A stretch of DNA of 64,000 bases, taken from assembly GCA_032158295.1 (NCBI GenBank), contig CM063247.1, positions 17,646,875 to 17,710,874 on the forward strand, in the 5' to 3' direction. The translations under genes and the position numbers were made by a program. The stretch comes from Pycnopodia helianthoides. Taxonomy: Eukaryota > Echinodermata > Asteroidea > Forcipulatida > Asteriidae. The notes below the pieces were generated by a model, which did no database searches, had not been told where the DNA came from, and saw only the letters and a list, made by a program, of their open reading frames with translations. Positions 14,680 to 23,037 of the stretch are shown in pieces (the first letter of the stretch is position 1; the number at the start of each line of letters is the position of its first letter).

Positions 14680-16110
14680 AAGCTGAGATTCAACTATAGC
14701 CTTCAGAATACCCATTTTCTTATACATAAATTATTCTCCGAGCATTATGTGGCACTGAATAAGTCCCAACGCACTTTTTAAATATTTTTGTCTCCAATCA
14801 AGCTTAGATTCAACCAATGGCTTCAGAACACTCCGTTTTCTAATACAAAATGAATCTCAGAGCATTCTATACTAGTGAATCTGTCTCTGGGCACTTTTTA
14901 AATATTTTTGTCTCCAATCAAGCTTAGATTCAACCAATGGCTTCAGAACACCCGTTTTCTATAAAAAATGAATCTCAGAGCATTCTAATACAACCAATCA
15001 TGAGATTCAACTATAGCCTTCAGAATACCCATTTTCTATACAAAATAGTGTCCGAGCATTCTGTGCACTGAATCAGTCTCACAACGCACTTTTCAAATAT
15101 TTTTGTCTCCAATAAGCTTAGATTCAACCAATGGCTTAAACAACCCGTTTTCTATACACAATGAATCTTAGAGCATTCTGTAACTGAATCTGTCTATGGG
15201 TACTTTTTAAATATTTTTGTCTCCAATCATGCTTAGATTCAACAATGGCTTCAGAACACCCCATTTTCTTACACAAATAATCAACATTCTATCATGAATC
15301 TGCCATGGTACTTTTTAAAATTTTTGTCTCAATATCAACTATAGCCTTCAGAATACCCCATTTTCTTATACAAAATGAGTTCCGAGCATTCTGTGCACTG
15401 AATCAGTCTCAAACGCACTTTTAAATATTTTTGTCTCCAATCAAGCTTAGATTCAACTAATGGCCTTCAAGACTACCCATTTTCTCATACAAATAAAGTT
15501 CCGAGCATTCTGGCACTGAATCAGTCTCATCGCACTTTTTCAAATATTTTTGTCTCGAATCAAGCTGAGATTCAACTATAGCCTTCAGAATACCCCATTT
15601 TCTGTACAAAATATGTCCGAGCATTCTGCATGAATCGTTCCATGGTACTTTTTAAATATTTTTGTCTCCAATCAAGCTAGATTCAACTAATAGCCTTCAG
15701 AATACCCCGTTTTCTTATACAAAATGAATTTCCGAGCATTCTGTGCACTGAATCAGTCTCAACGCACTTTTTAAATATTTTTGTCTCCAATCAGCTAAAA
15801 TTCAACTATAGCCTTCAGAATACCCCGTTTTCTTATACAAATGATGTCCGAGCATTCTGGCACTGAATCAGTCTCAACGCACTTTTCAAATATTTTTGTC
15901 TCCAATCAAGCTAGATTCAACTAATGGCTTCAGAAACCCCATTTTCTGATACAAAATGAATCTGGAGCATTCTGTGACTGATGTCTCTGGGTACTTTTTA
16001 AATATTTTGTCTCCAATCAAGCTGAGATTCAACTATAGCCTTCAGAATGCCCCATTTTCTTAAACAAAATGAGTCTCCGAGCATTCCGTGCACTGAATCA
16101 GTCTCAACGC
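14680..16110. repeat. Zone rich in a second satellite monomer type
   Basis: Units here often carry AACTATAGCCTTCAGAATACC in place of AACTAATGGCTTCAGAACACC, and GTCTCCGAGCATTCTG followed by CACTGAATCAGTCTC and AACGCAC in place of the common GAATCTGTCTCTGG. Single units of this second type appear from about 8520 onward. They become common only in the last 1.5 kb, next to the array edge, and alternate with the common type. Confidence 0.75.
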
Positions 16111-16226
16111 ACTTTTTAAATATTTTTGTCTCCAATCAAGCTGAGATTCAACTAATGGCTTCAGAACACCCCGTTTTCTTGTACAAAATGAATCTGAGAG
16201 CATTCTATGCAATGAATCTGTCTCTG

Positions 16227-16574
16227 TTGTTCACGCTTCAAGGCCATGTTGAGATGTTGTGGGTCAATGCATAATCACAATTTGCAACTGGGCTTAACAA
16301 CAGTGACCGTGCTTGATACCCAATCTGTCGGTCCTGTGACTTTTTCGATCGCATCGAGATCCTGATGTCGTTGTAGCTCTTCTTCGAGCTTTGGCTTGAT
16401 TGCTATTGGTACGCGTCGTGGGGGCATCACTACAGGTTTGGTTTCCGAATCCACATTGAGATGTACCAGGCCAGGCATATGACCAAGCCCCTCAAACATG
16501 TCCGCGTATTCCTGCAGAATCGTCTCTTGATAGTCCATCATGCTTGCTTCGTGAAGTCGTTGGTGCCTGCACAT
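16227..16574 (-). pseudogene. Ty3-type reverse transcriptase, N-terminal fragment
   Basis: The minus-strand frame shows FEGLGHMPG, then PPRRVPIAIKPKLEEEL and TDWVSS, the characteristic entry into the Ty3 reverse transcriptase (fingers region). A further segment resembling the CIDP..LN motif follows after a frame change near 16270-16235. Then the retroelement sequence ends against satellite monomers. The catalytic YxDD segment is absent. This is a dead fragment. Confidence 0.85.
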
Positions 16575-16872
16575 TTATGGCTGCTCGCACAGCGATATTA
16601 TCATACTTTATTTCCATAAGCTTCATTTGTTGAGCTGTTTGTGCTCCAAGCAATGGGGATTGAACCTGTCCCTTAATAACAACAAAGTTTACCAGGTATT
16701 TCTTCCTATTCTCCGGATTTCTTAAATGCAATTTACACATCCCTTCTACTGGCATAGTTTGTTTGTTATACATGCATAACTTGGGCTTTGCTTGTTCTAG
16801 TGTTGTACCTTGTGGGAGGAAACGGGGTGGCATAACATTACAAGAGGCCCCTGGATCAATTTGCATATTCAT
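16492..16872 (-). pseudogene. Ty3-type retropepsin domain
   Basis: The minus-strand frame begins just inside the protease and contains DPGAS, the degenerate counterpart of the D-T/S-G-A catalytic signature of retroviral-type aspartic proteases. It is followed by the family flap and a PLLGA segment near the end (the usual ILG/LLG motif). In active elements this enzyme dimerises and cleaves the Gag-Pol polyprotein. The proline in the second catalytic-loop position departs from the usual threonine or serine and would probably impair activity. The frame is discontinuous with its gag and RT neighbours. Confidence 0.8.
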
Positions 16873-17017
16873 GGCTCACTAAAGCCTCTAACCTCCATGG
16901 ACGCAAATATTTTGTTATTCAAATCGTTTGTGCCCTGGGTTACAACACACGCATCAATTTCTTTTAATGTAACACAGATACATTCTTCTTCTGATTCTGA
17001 TGAATCATTTTCGTCCA

Positions 17018-17330
17018 CTATGTGTACTCTGCCCTTTTTTCTTGGCTTGTATTTCGAGGTTGTCCCTGTACTATGAACACGCATTTCTCTGCAAAGTGGT
17101 TTGCTTTTCCATATTTCTTGCATTCTTTTCCATAGGCTGGACAATTTGACCTACCCAACTTGTGTTTTCTACCACAGGCATTCAATAGTGTACTTTTGAG
17201 GGTTTTGTTTCTCTTTCTTCTGATATACTGCATTATAACTGATGTTCTGTCAGTAGCAGTGTGATTATTCGACATTGCAGTAAGTTGCACTTTGGATGCT
17301 TCATTGGCTCGACACACTCCATACACTTTG
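17018..17330 (-). pseudogene. Ty3 gag C-terminal region with CCHC zinc knuckle (broken)
   Basis: The minus-strand frame shows a VCRANEASKVQ stretch, typical of the end of a Ty3 gag core, and then a cysteine/histidine cluster: CG..H, CPAYGKEC, KANHFAEKC. These fit the zinc knuckle of a nucleocapsid that packages element RNA. One cysteine of the expected pattern is tyrosine (KKYGKANH), and the frame shifts just after the knuckle into the next segment (17144-16869). That segment is a lysine-rich then serine/glutamate-rich linker, with SSESEEE visible. No start codon can be trusted. Confidence 0.7.
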
Positions 17331-17790
17331 ATAGTGTCTCAGCTTTGGCTCCTGTAAAAGCCGTTTTCTGGTGGTAATAGCGAGGTTTCGTTGGCGCATG
17401 GTTAGCGCAGCGACGACTTTTAGTACCTGTGACGTCATCACTGTTTGTGCAGTTATGACGTATACCCTATCGGTCATAGAGTTAAAAGTTTCGTGAAGAC
17501 GTTTAGCAGCTCCACTAAGCGTAAGTGAGAACTTTTAGTAAAAGTCAGTATAATTTACTCACAATATTTCTCGGAAAAAAAATTAATACTCGGTCATACA
17601 AAGTAGTAGATGATCTCGTAATTCATTTCAGGTTGGATATATGTTATGTAGCAATTCTTATCTTGTCAGGGCTTTGATCCAATTTGGTTATGATCTATCC
17701 CAAACTTGGCGAAATAAACATACAACACATGTGACTAACACTGAGGGCGCTATAACGATATAACAGTATCGTAACACACACACGGGCTAT
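17331..17790. other. No recognised feature
   Basis: This is a GC-mixed stretch between the Ty3 fragment and a direct repeat pair. I see no convincing coding frame, RNA gene or terminal repeat. It may hold the rest of the retroelement's gag or leader, too decayed to recognise. Confidence 0.4.
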
Positions 17791-17793
17791 GCA

Positions 17794-18135
17794 ATTGTTT
17801 AATTAGTTGGGCTGAGCTAATTAGTGGACTAATTATTTGGGGGCGCCCAGGTTAGACAGTTTGGGATATAAGGAAGATATCTGTGAAGAAAAATAAGAAG
17901 ATTTCATGATTTACGATGACAACTTTTAAATTTAAAATCTGGGTTATTTTTGAATAAATTCGCACACCGGTCGATTTTATGCAAATATTAAATTAGTTGG
18001 GCTGAGCTATTTAGTGGACTAATTAATTGAGGGCGCCCAGGCATGACAGTTTGGGATATATGGAAGATATCTGTGTAGAGAAAACTAAAAATTTCATGAT
18101 TTTACGATGACAAATTTTCAACTTAAAACGAGGTA
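17794..18135 (+). repeat. Direct repeat pair, ~140-bp copies ~190 bp apart
   Basis: Copy 1 (about 17797-17940) and copy 2 (about 17987-18130) share AATTAGTTGGGCTGAGCTA, TAGTGGACTAATTA, GGGCGCCCAGG, GACAGTTTGGGATATA, GGAAGATATCTGTG and TTTCATGATTT. The two are about 85-90% identical by eye. The left part of each copy (GGGCTGAG, TAGTGGACTAATTA) and the palindrome GGGCGCCC suggest pieces of a MITE-like repeat. No coding sequence. Confidence 0.8.
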
Positions 18136-18372
18136 AAAACATGACAATTTGGTAATCTGTTCAGACTGTCAATGACGGTCGTTGACTAAGACTTTTGAAA
18201 TTTTGTGCCAGCACTAAATTTCTTGCCAGCACTAAATTTAGTGCCGAGTTCAGCGTCAGTGTAGCTAGCTCGGGCGGGTAGCGCGTCGCAAAGAAAAAAT
18301 ATAAGTAAATGAAGACAAAACTCCAACGCCTTGATCAAGGCTAAGGGGTTAGTAGTGATGAGACTGAGAGGT

Positions 18373-18511
18373 ATCGATACGGCGTGCAATTTTTGTTTTC
18401 GTACCACACTTGAGACAGGGGGTCAATAGTGAAGGGATCCGGGAAAGCGCCCATACCTTATGCGTGTGTGCATTGGCTCTAGTGTGGTACGGAAAAAAAT
18501 TGCATACGGCG
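18373..18511. repeat. Short inverted repeat with ~33-bp arms
   Basis: ACGGCGTGCAATTTTTG and CGTACCACACT at 18377-18408 are mirrored on the opposite strand by AGTGTGGTACGG and TTGCATACGGCGT at 18480-18511, with about 70 bp between. The structure could fold as a hairpin or be the ends of a very small inverted-repeat element. No gene. Confidence 0.65.
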
Positions 18512-18647
18512 TGCCCATGTAGCGTTCGCTCGTCCCCAGCGTCCCCCTTGCCTTAAAACCAAAGGCGCTGGGATGGGCAAACGTATCGTTAACGTTAATG
18601 CTCAGTCCCATGCTCAGTCCCATCATGCATCACACTCACACTGCAAC

Positions 18648-18929
18648 ATAGAGTTATATATAAGAACTAGAGGGCGCACTGGCAATACTGCGTGCACAAA
18701 CGCGCCGGGACCGCAATGAGACACGGCCGCCATTTAATAGAGGGCAAAATTGAGTACGAAGTATACGATGTGCGTATGGTAAATGCACGCATCACGCGCT
18801 CGGTGTTCATGTTGTTGTTTTGCGTACAGTAAAGTAATGGTAGTGGTACTTAAAACATGGCCGCACCACCCGCGCGACGAGTCACGTAACTTGGCTAGTG
18901 CGCCCTCTAGTTCTTATATAGAACTCTAT
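18648..18929 (+). mobile_element. MITE copy 1 of an inverted pair
   Basis: A 282-bp unit starts ATAGAGTTATATA, GAACTAGAGGGCGCACT and ends with the reverse complement, AGTGCGCCCTCTAGTTC, TATA, GAACTCTAT. The terminal inverted repeats are about 30 bp. It carries no coding sequence and is almost entirely repeated in reverse at 18985-19265. The superfamily is not assignable from the termini alone. Confidence 0.8.
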
Positions 18930-18984
18930 GCACTGCAAGCACTGCACGCATGACGTACTTCCTGAACAAGAATCTGTGCAAGCC

Positions 18985-19265
18985 ATAGAGTTATATAGAA
19001 GAACTAGAGGGCGCACTAGCCAAGTTACGTGACTCGTCGCGCGGGTGGTGCGGCCATGTTTTAAGTACCACTACCATTACTTTACTGTACGCAAAACAAC
19101 AACATGAACACCGAGCGCGTGATGCGTGCATTTACCATACGCACATCGTATACTTCGTACTCAATTTTGCCCTCTAAAAAATGGCGCTAGTGTCTCCTTG
19201 CGGTCCCGGCGCGTTTGTGCACGCAGTATTGCCAGTGCGCCCTCTAGTTCATATATATAACTATA
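18985..19265 (-). mobile_element. MITE copy 2, inverted relative to copy 1
   Basis: This is a near-identical copy of 18648-18929 in opposite orientation, separated from it by a 55-bp unique spacer (18930-18984). Both copies keep the shared CACCCGCGCGACGAGTCACG block and the GGTCCCGGCGCG block. Differences are few: a short deletion in the CCGCCATTTAATAG region, and single changes. Together the two make a palindrome of about 620 bp. Confidence 0.8.
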
Positions 19266-21005
19266 ATGGTGCAAGCTGATTAGCCCATCCCAGCGGTCCT
19301 GGATAGGCCGAGGCTGCTTTCACAACTATTGAGGGCGCCCTTTACACAACAAGAGCCGTATATTGAACAAGTTCAGAGACCAGCAGTCTATCTCTCCCCG
19401 TGGACGGTGCGAGTTGAGGGATGAATGCAGTACCGTGTCATCAACCTACAAAAAGCAGAAGTACAATATTTCACGTTTTTGAGGTGAAACTATATTCTTT
19501 CATTCAGTGTTGAAGGAATTTTTGTGTAAAAAGTGAAACAGGGATCTGGACACAGATATTTCCAAAGGACAGAACAACAACATAAGGTAAAGGTGTTGAT
19601 AAACTAGGAACGCTGACGGTTTTACAATGACTTGTATTACTAGAGAGTAGAGTATTTACACTACAGTCATTTGACTATAGTTCGGGATCATTGACCAATG
19701 ACCAAACAATTATTAGTTAAATTACTTCTCTCATTACCAATTTCTGTTTATGTGAAGAATAACATCAAATAAACCAACAAACCCCAAATGCCAAATAAGT
19801 TGCCAAACGTCATCGACAAATAAATTATGGCAATTTTTCTAAAATTTGTCTGCAATATTGATCTTTATTTTGAAAGATTGAAAAACGCGGTTAAAACTTC
19901 TCCCCTTTAAAATTTGAATGCCAGGGCAAATAACATTTTATGTAAAATGCTAAGAATGTGCAGAAAATATTTCACGTAAATACTGAGAAGTCTTCTTCTT
20001 TTTTTTTTTGGATGAAATTACCGAAATCTACTTTTTGGGGGCATCGTACCCTTGAGTCCCTTGACCAGCTCGGGATCACTCAACATCTCATTGCTTCAAA
20101 ATGGTGCCACACTCAGTAAGGTGAAATCATATGGCTGCAGTAGAAAGTTTGTTTATTGCTTTTAAGATACATTACTTCAACAAGATCTTGTAGTAATGTT
20201 GTTTTTTGTGAGAAAAAGAAACTTTGTTGAATCTCAGGAGGGTTTGCGACTGTAAGAATAGATATATTCGAGTCTATTTTGCTTTTAGGCATGCTTCACT
20301 TTTTCATTTGCCTTTGATGTTGTTTTGTGTTTTTGCACTTGCTGTTGAAGACACTCACTTGTACATGACATTCACTGGAGAAAGAAAGTCCACCTCCTTG
20401 CCAACATACTTCTGAAGTTTGTGTCCTTGAGAGACAATTTTATGAATAGGAGTATGGGTTTGCAATAGAGGGCACGCTACTGATTCAGAATAGAATCAAC
20501 CGATCCTGAACTGGTCAAACAGGTGATGATCCTTTTCTCGAAGCCTCTTCAAAAGTATTAATCTTTTTTGGTCAGCGGATACTTGTTAAGTTTTATGACA
20601 TGTTGAGGTAAACTGATCAACTATTTTTTTTAAAGATGTCAAAGAGATTACAACAAAAAACAACGTGTATTCAAAAAGTGATCCAGAACTGGTCAAATAA
20701 CTGTACAACCAGTACCAGGCCTAGCCCTCTACTCTAGGTACCATAACCATGGCTTTTTCTTTGAATTGAAAAAAAGTGTCAAATATAGAATGCAGGTACA
20801 TGTACACTGCGAAGCTATACCTGCGCCACTGCATAAACTAATGCAATGTATCGACTGATGTCCAAATTACCTTCCTTTGGTTATTAGAAGTATGCAAACA
20901 TCAATTTTTAAAATTAAAACTGGGTGAACATTGCAACTTACACACCAAGTACCGATCTTTGATGCTTCCAAGTCCAATTAGCGTCCCATTTGTTTGAAGT
21001 GTAAC
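19266..21005. other. Gene-free stretch, nothing firm
   Basis: There are no ORFs above about 60 residues with family resemblance and no RNA gene. CGATCCTGAACTGGTCAAA near 20500 and GATCCAGAACTGGTCAAATAA near 20680 look like two diverged copies of one short motif. The rest is AT-rich intergenic or repeat-derived sequence. Confidence 0.5.
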
Positions 21006-21467
21006 TAGCCCCATAAATAGGGTCAGTCCACTTTGTATCCTTGGCCCTAGTACCAATGCAGTCTTATCTCTTTGCCCGGTGTAATGTGTTGATCCGCTTC
21101 ATTCTTGATCATGAAACTTATTGATCGAGTAACTGTACTTGTAGATAGCCTGACTGCTGGAATTTGTTGTAAAAATGTCAACTTTATTTTTGGGAAAATC
21201 AAATGCTTTTCAAGTCGCAAGTGTGAATTCACATAATTATTTACAACTTGCTCAAAAACCACACATTGTCTGGTTACCTCAACACTTTTACAACATACGA
21301 TCAACTGCTACTACTTAATGGGGACCAGACTGATTTACTCAGCGAGCCGAGCGCCATCAAAGTTCTGTGAAATAATTTACATAATGCGGTCGCATCTCAT
21401 GCCCGTCTGCGCAAAGAGATGTAATGAATGAGGATACGAAGTGGATTGGCCCTATTTATGGGGCTAG
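21006..21467. mobile_element. MITE with ~36-bp terminal inverted repeats
   Basis: The left end, TAGCCCCATAAATAGGG, CAGTCCACTTTGTATCCT (21006-21042), is the reverse complement of the right end, AGGATACGAAGTGGATTGG, CCCTATTTATGGGGCTA (21431-21466), with a few mismatches. The flanking TA on each side, or CTAG if the outermost bases are counted as target, is compatible with a TA-duplicating element such as Tc1/mariner. No transposase is present. Length about 460 bp. Confidence 0.75.
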
Positions 21468-22154
21468 AGCATTTGTAACCTGTTTCAAGGCACACTAGAA
21501 AGTATGGTGTCCTGGTGAAGTCATACATTTCAGTTATGCAGGCCTACATGTAGATGCAGTTTCAGTTTTAGATAGAAAAAAATAATAAAAAGAAATGTAC
21601 TGCTTGTAATAACAAACACTATTTGTTCAGGTGTTGTTAACAGCAGGTAAATATTTAAAGATAAAGCCAATAAAGTATGAACATAAACATAAAAACCATT
21701 AAATACAGGTTTATTATGAACTTGCAGTTTGGATAGGAAGCAAGGCACAGTAAACGTTTGGTAATGACTCTGAAAATTAATGGCAATGAAAACTTACTTG
21801 GTGAGAAGTACAGCAGCCTTGGGTAGTCTAATGAATTTTGAGAAACTTTTAACTTCGAAGTACTACGGTTATGGAAAATATATCACTTTTTATTCCCCAA
21901 AATTTTAATCTGAAAAGCGTTTCTGTCAGAAACGCTTCTCAGACTGTGTATCCTATGGGGAATATTCTTTCTGAGTGGAAATATTCACTCCGTTTTTTTG
22001 GTGATATCTCAAAAAACGCGACCACCTTTTGAAGTGAAATTTTCACAGGTTAGTTTTATTGTATGTACCTACATTTATATAGGATTAACCCAATCAGTAG
22101 GCTCCAATTACCAAATGTATGCAGCACCTTTAAGTCCGTGTGATGCCATAAGCA
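21468..22154. repeat. Dispersed repeat with perfect hairpin
   Basis: GAAAAGCGTTTCTG and CAGAAACGCTTCTC (about 21912-21941) form a tight hairpin. The following block (about 22010-22130) contains CCACCTTTTGAAGTGAAATT, TTCACAGGTTAGTTTTATT and ends GCACCTTTAAG. It recurs in diverged form at 57596-57716. The repeat ends in CTTTAAG, so its boundary falls on TTAA. No gene. Confidence 0.55.
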
Positions 22155-22250
22155 TGAAGCTGACTAAGTCTAGTACCTAGAATCGCGCATGGGGAGGTTA
22201 TGTGTCATCGCGAAAAAAACACGCGTTGTTTATTGCCACTGCTTGTCTGT
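22155..22250 (+). repeat. Remnant resembling the 5' region of the second TTAA element's genes
   Basis: AGTCTAGTACCTAGAAT, then CGCGAAAAAAACACGCG, TGTTTA and CCACTGCTTGT match the leader at 34607-34730 (and its inverted copy at 41590-41690) in the same order. In those places the block precedes a P2X7-like gene. Here it is cut by the TTAA element that begins at 22255, so an older relative was probably interrupted by it. Confidence 0.6.
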
Positions 22251-22648
22251 TTAAAGATCTACTTCAGCAATAACTGCGAAATAAAACAAATTGCTGAATC
22301 TTATACATAATGTTATTAAGTATTCTGACCTTGAAGATTGGATTGTTTTAAACATATATTTTTTTCGTAATTTTAACCGGAAAAAATAATCCGATCTTAG
22401 GGTTTTTAAAAACTCGCGCGCTTCAGTGGCTCCCTCCATAGGCATCATGCATGTCCCATACTGAAGCACGTGTATTTACGCGCACCATGAACCAACTATA
22501 AGATACGTGGGTGAACCAGCGAATGATGACGTACTTGTAAGAAAGGGGAAACCAGGAAGTAGCGATGTGTCGTGTGTTTACACGGTAACTATGTGTGATG
22601 ATCTTATTATTCGAATACATTCACCAAGTTAAGACGTGAGAATTGACC

Positions 22649-23037
22649 ATGCTGAACTCATGTTCTGTTGGTGGATGTACTCGGAACGCAGATAGGAACC
22701 CAGATGTGAGTTTTTATTTCGATTCCCAAGAGATCCTGTCCAGAGAAGGGAATGGGTGCGTTCCGTGACCAACACAGGGTTTCACGGTGACAAAATGGAC
22801 CATGATTTGCAGTGCCCATTTTACGGACGACTGTCGGGTTGCAACATCCAACTAAAGAGCAGTTTTGGATTAAAAAGCTATAACAGGCTTAAGCCAGGTT
22901 CAATCCCAACCATGAAAGCCCCATCTGCAGTGCCATCATCTTTTCAAACAGAGAGTAAAACCGGCACAGCCAAATGAAACTAAGCGATTCAGCCAACACT
23001 CGTCTGGCATGTCATTTAAGAAAAGAGAGAAGAGCTG
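22649..23037 (+). pseudogene. THAP zinc-finger exon (frameshifted)
   Basis: Starting at ATG 22649 the frame gives CSVGGCTRNADRNPDV, the C-x4-C opening of a THAP domain. After a one-base frame change in the T-run near 22722 it continues FRFPRDPVQRREWVRSV, with the invariant tryptophan. A further change gives CSAHFTDDC (C-x2-H pair, about 22812-22838), then LKPGSIPTM and AVPSSF, the usual end of the domain. All four C2CH zinc ligands are therefore present but spread over three frames. THAP domains bind DNA and are shared by P-element and Kolobok-type transposases and their host-derived relatives. A plausible splice donor, GGTAAGC, follows at 23036-23042. A possible further exon is at 23776-23850, reading DQEPTGEQLLPSNVMESS before GTAATG, but I am unsure of it. 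Confidence 0.75.

Larger units (their letters stand above)
1..16226. repeat. Satellite array, ~118-bp monomer
   Basis: About 16.2 kb of head-to-tail monomers of roughly 113-120 bp, so on the order of 135-140 units. The recurrent landmarks in each unit are AATATTTTTGTCT, CAATCAAGCTTAGA (which contains a HindIII site), TTCAACTAATGGCTTCAGAA, a C-run followed by GTTTTCT, TACAAAATGAATCTC, and GAATCTGTCTCTGG before ACTTTTTA. Units differ by many 1-3 base indels. All open frames inside it are short chance ORFs that repeat the same peptide pattern, and no gene is supported. The array begins before the window and stops at about 16226, where the sequence changes in mid-monomer into a retroelement. It is probably a centromeric, pericentromeric or interstitial heterochromatic satellite; that location is inference. 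Confidence 0.97.
16227..17330 (-). mobile_element. Ty3/gypsy-type retroelement fragment, truncated by satellite
   Basis: Read on the minus strand, this holds in order a zinc-knuckle nucleocapsid end, a serine/acidic linker, a retropepsin and the start of the reverse transcriptase. This is the standard Ty3 gag-pol order. The reading frame changes several times, so it is a broken copy. The reverse transcriptase stops abruptly at about 16227, where satellite begins, so the rest of RT, RNase H and integrase is missing on this side. No LTR is recognisable in the next 500 bases to the right. A second piece of similar type lies at 55395-55760. Confidence 0.85.

Noticed and set aside
1..16226. CRISPR-like array
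   Set aside because: Regular repeats, but without unique spacers, in animal DNA with introns and a 118-bp tandem unit.
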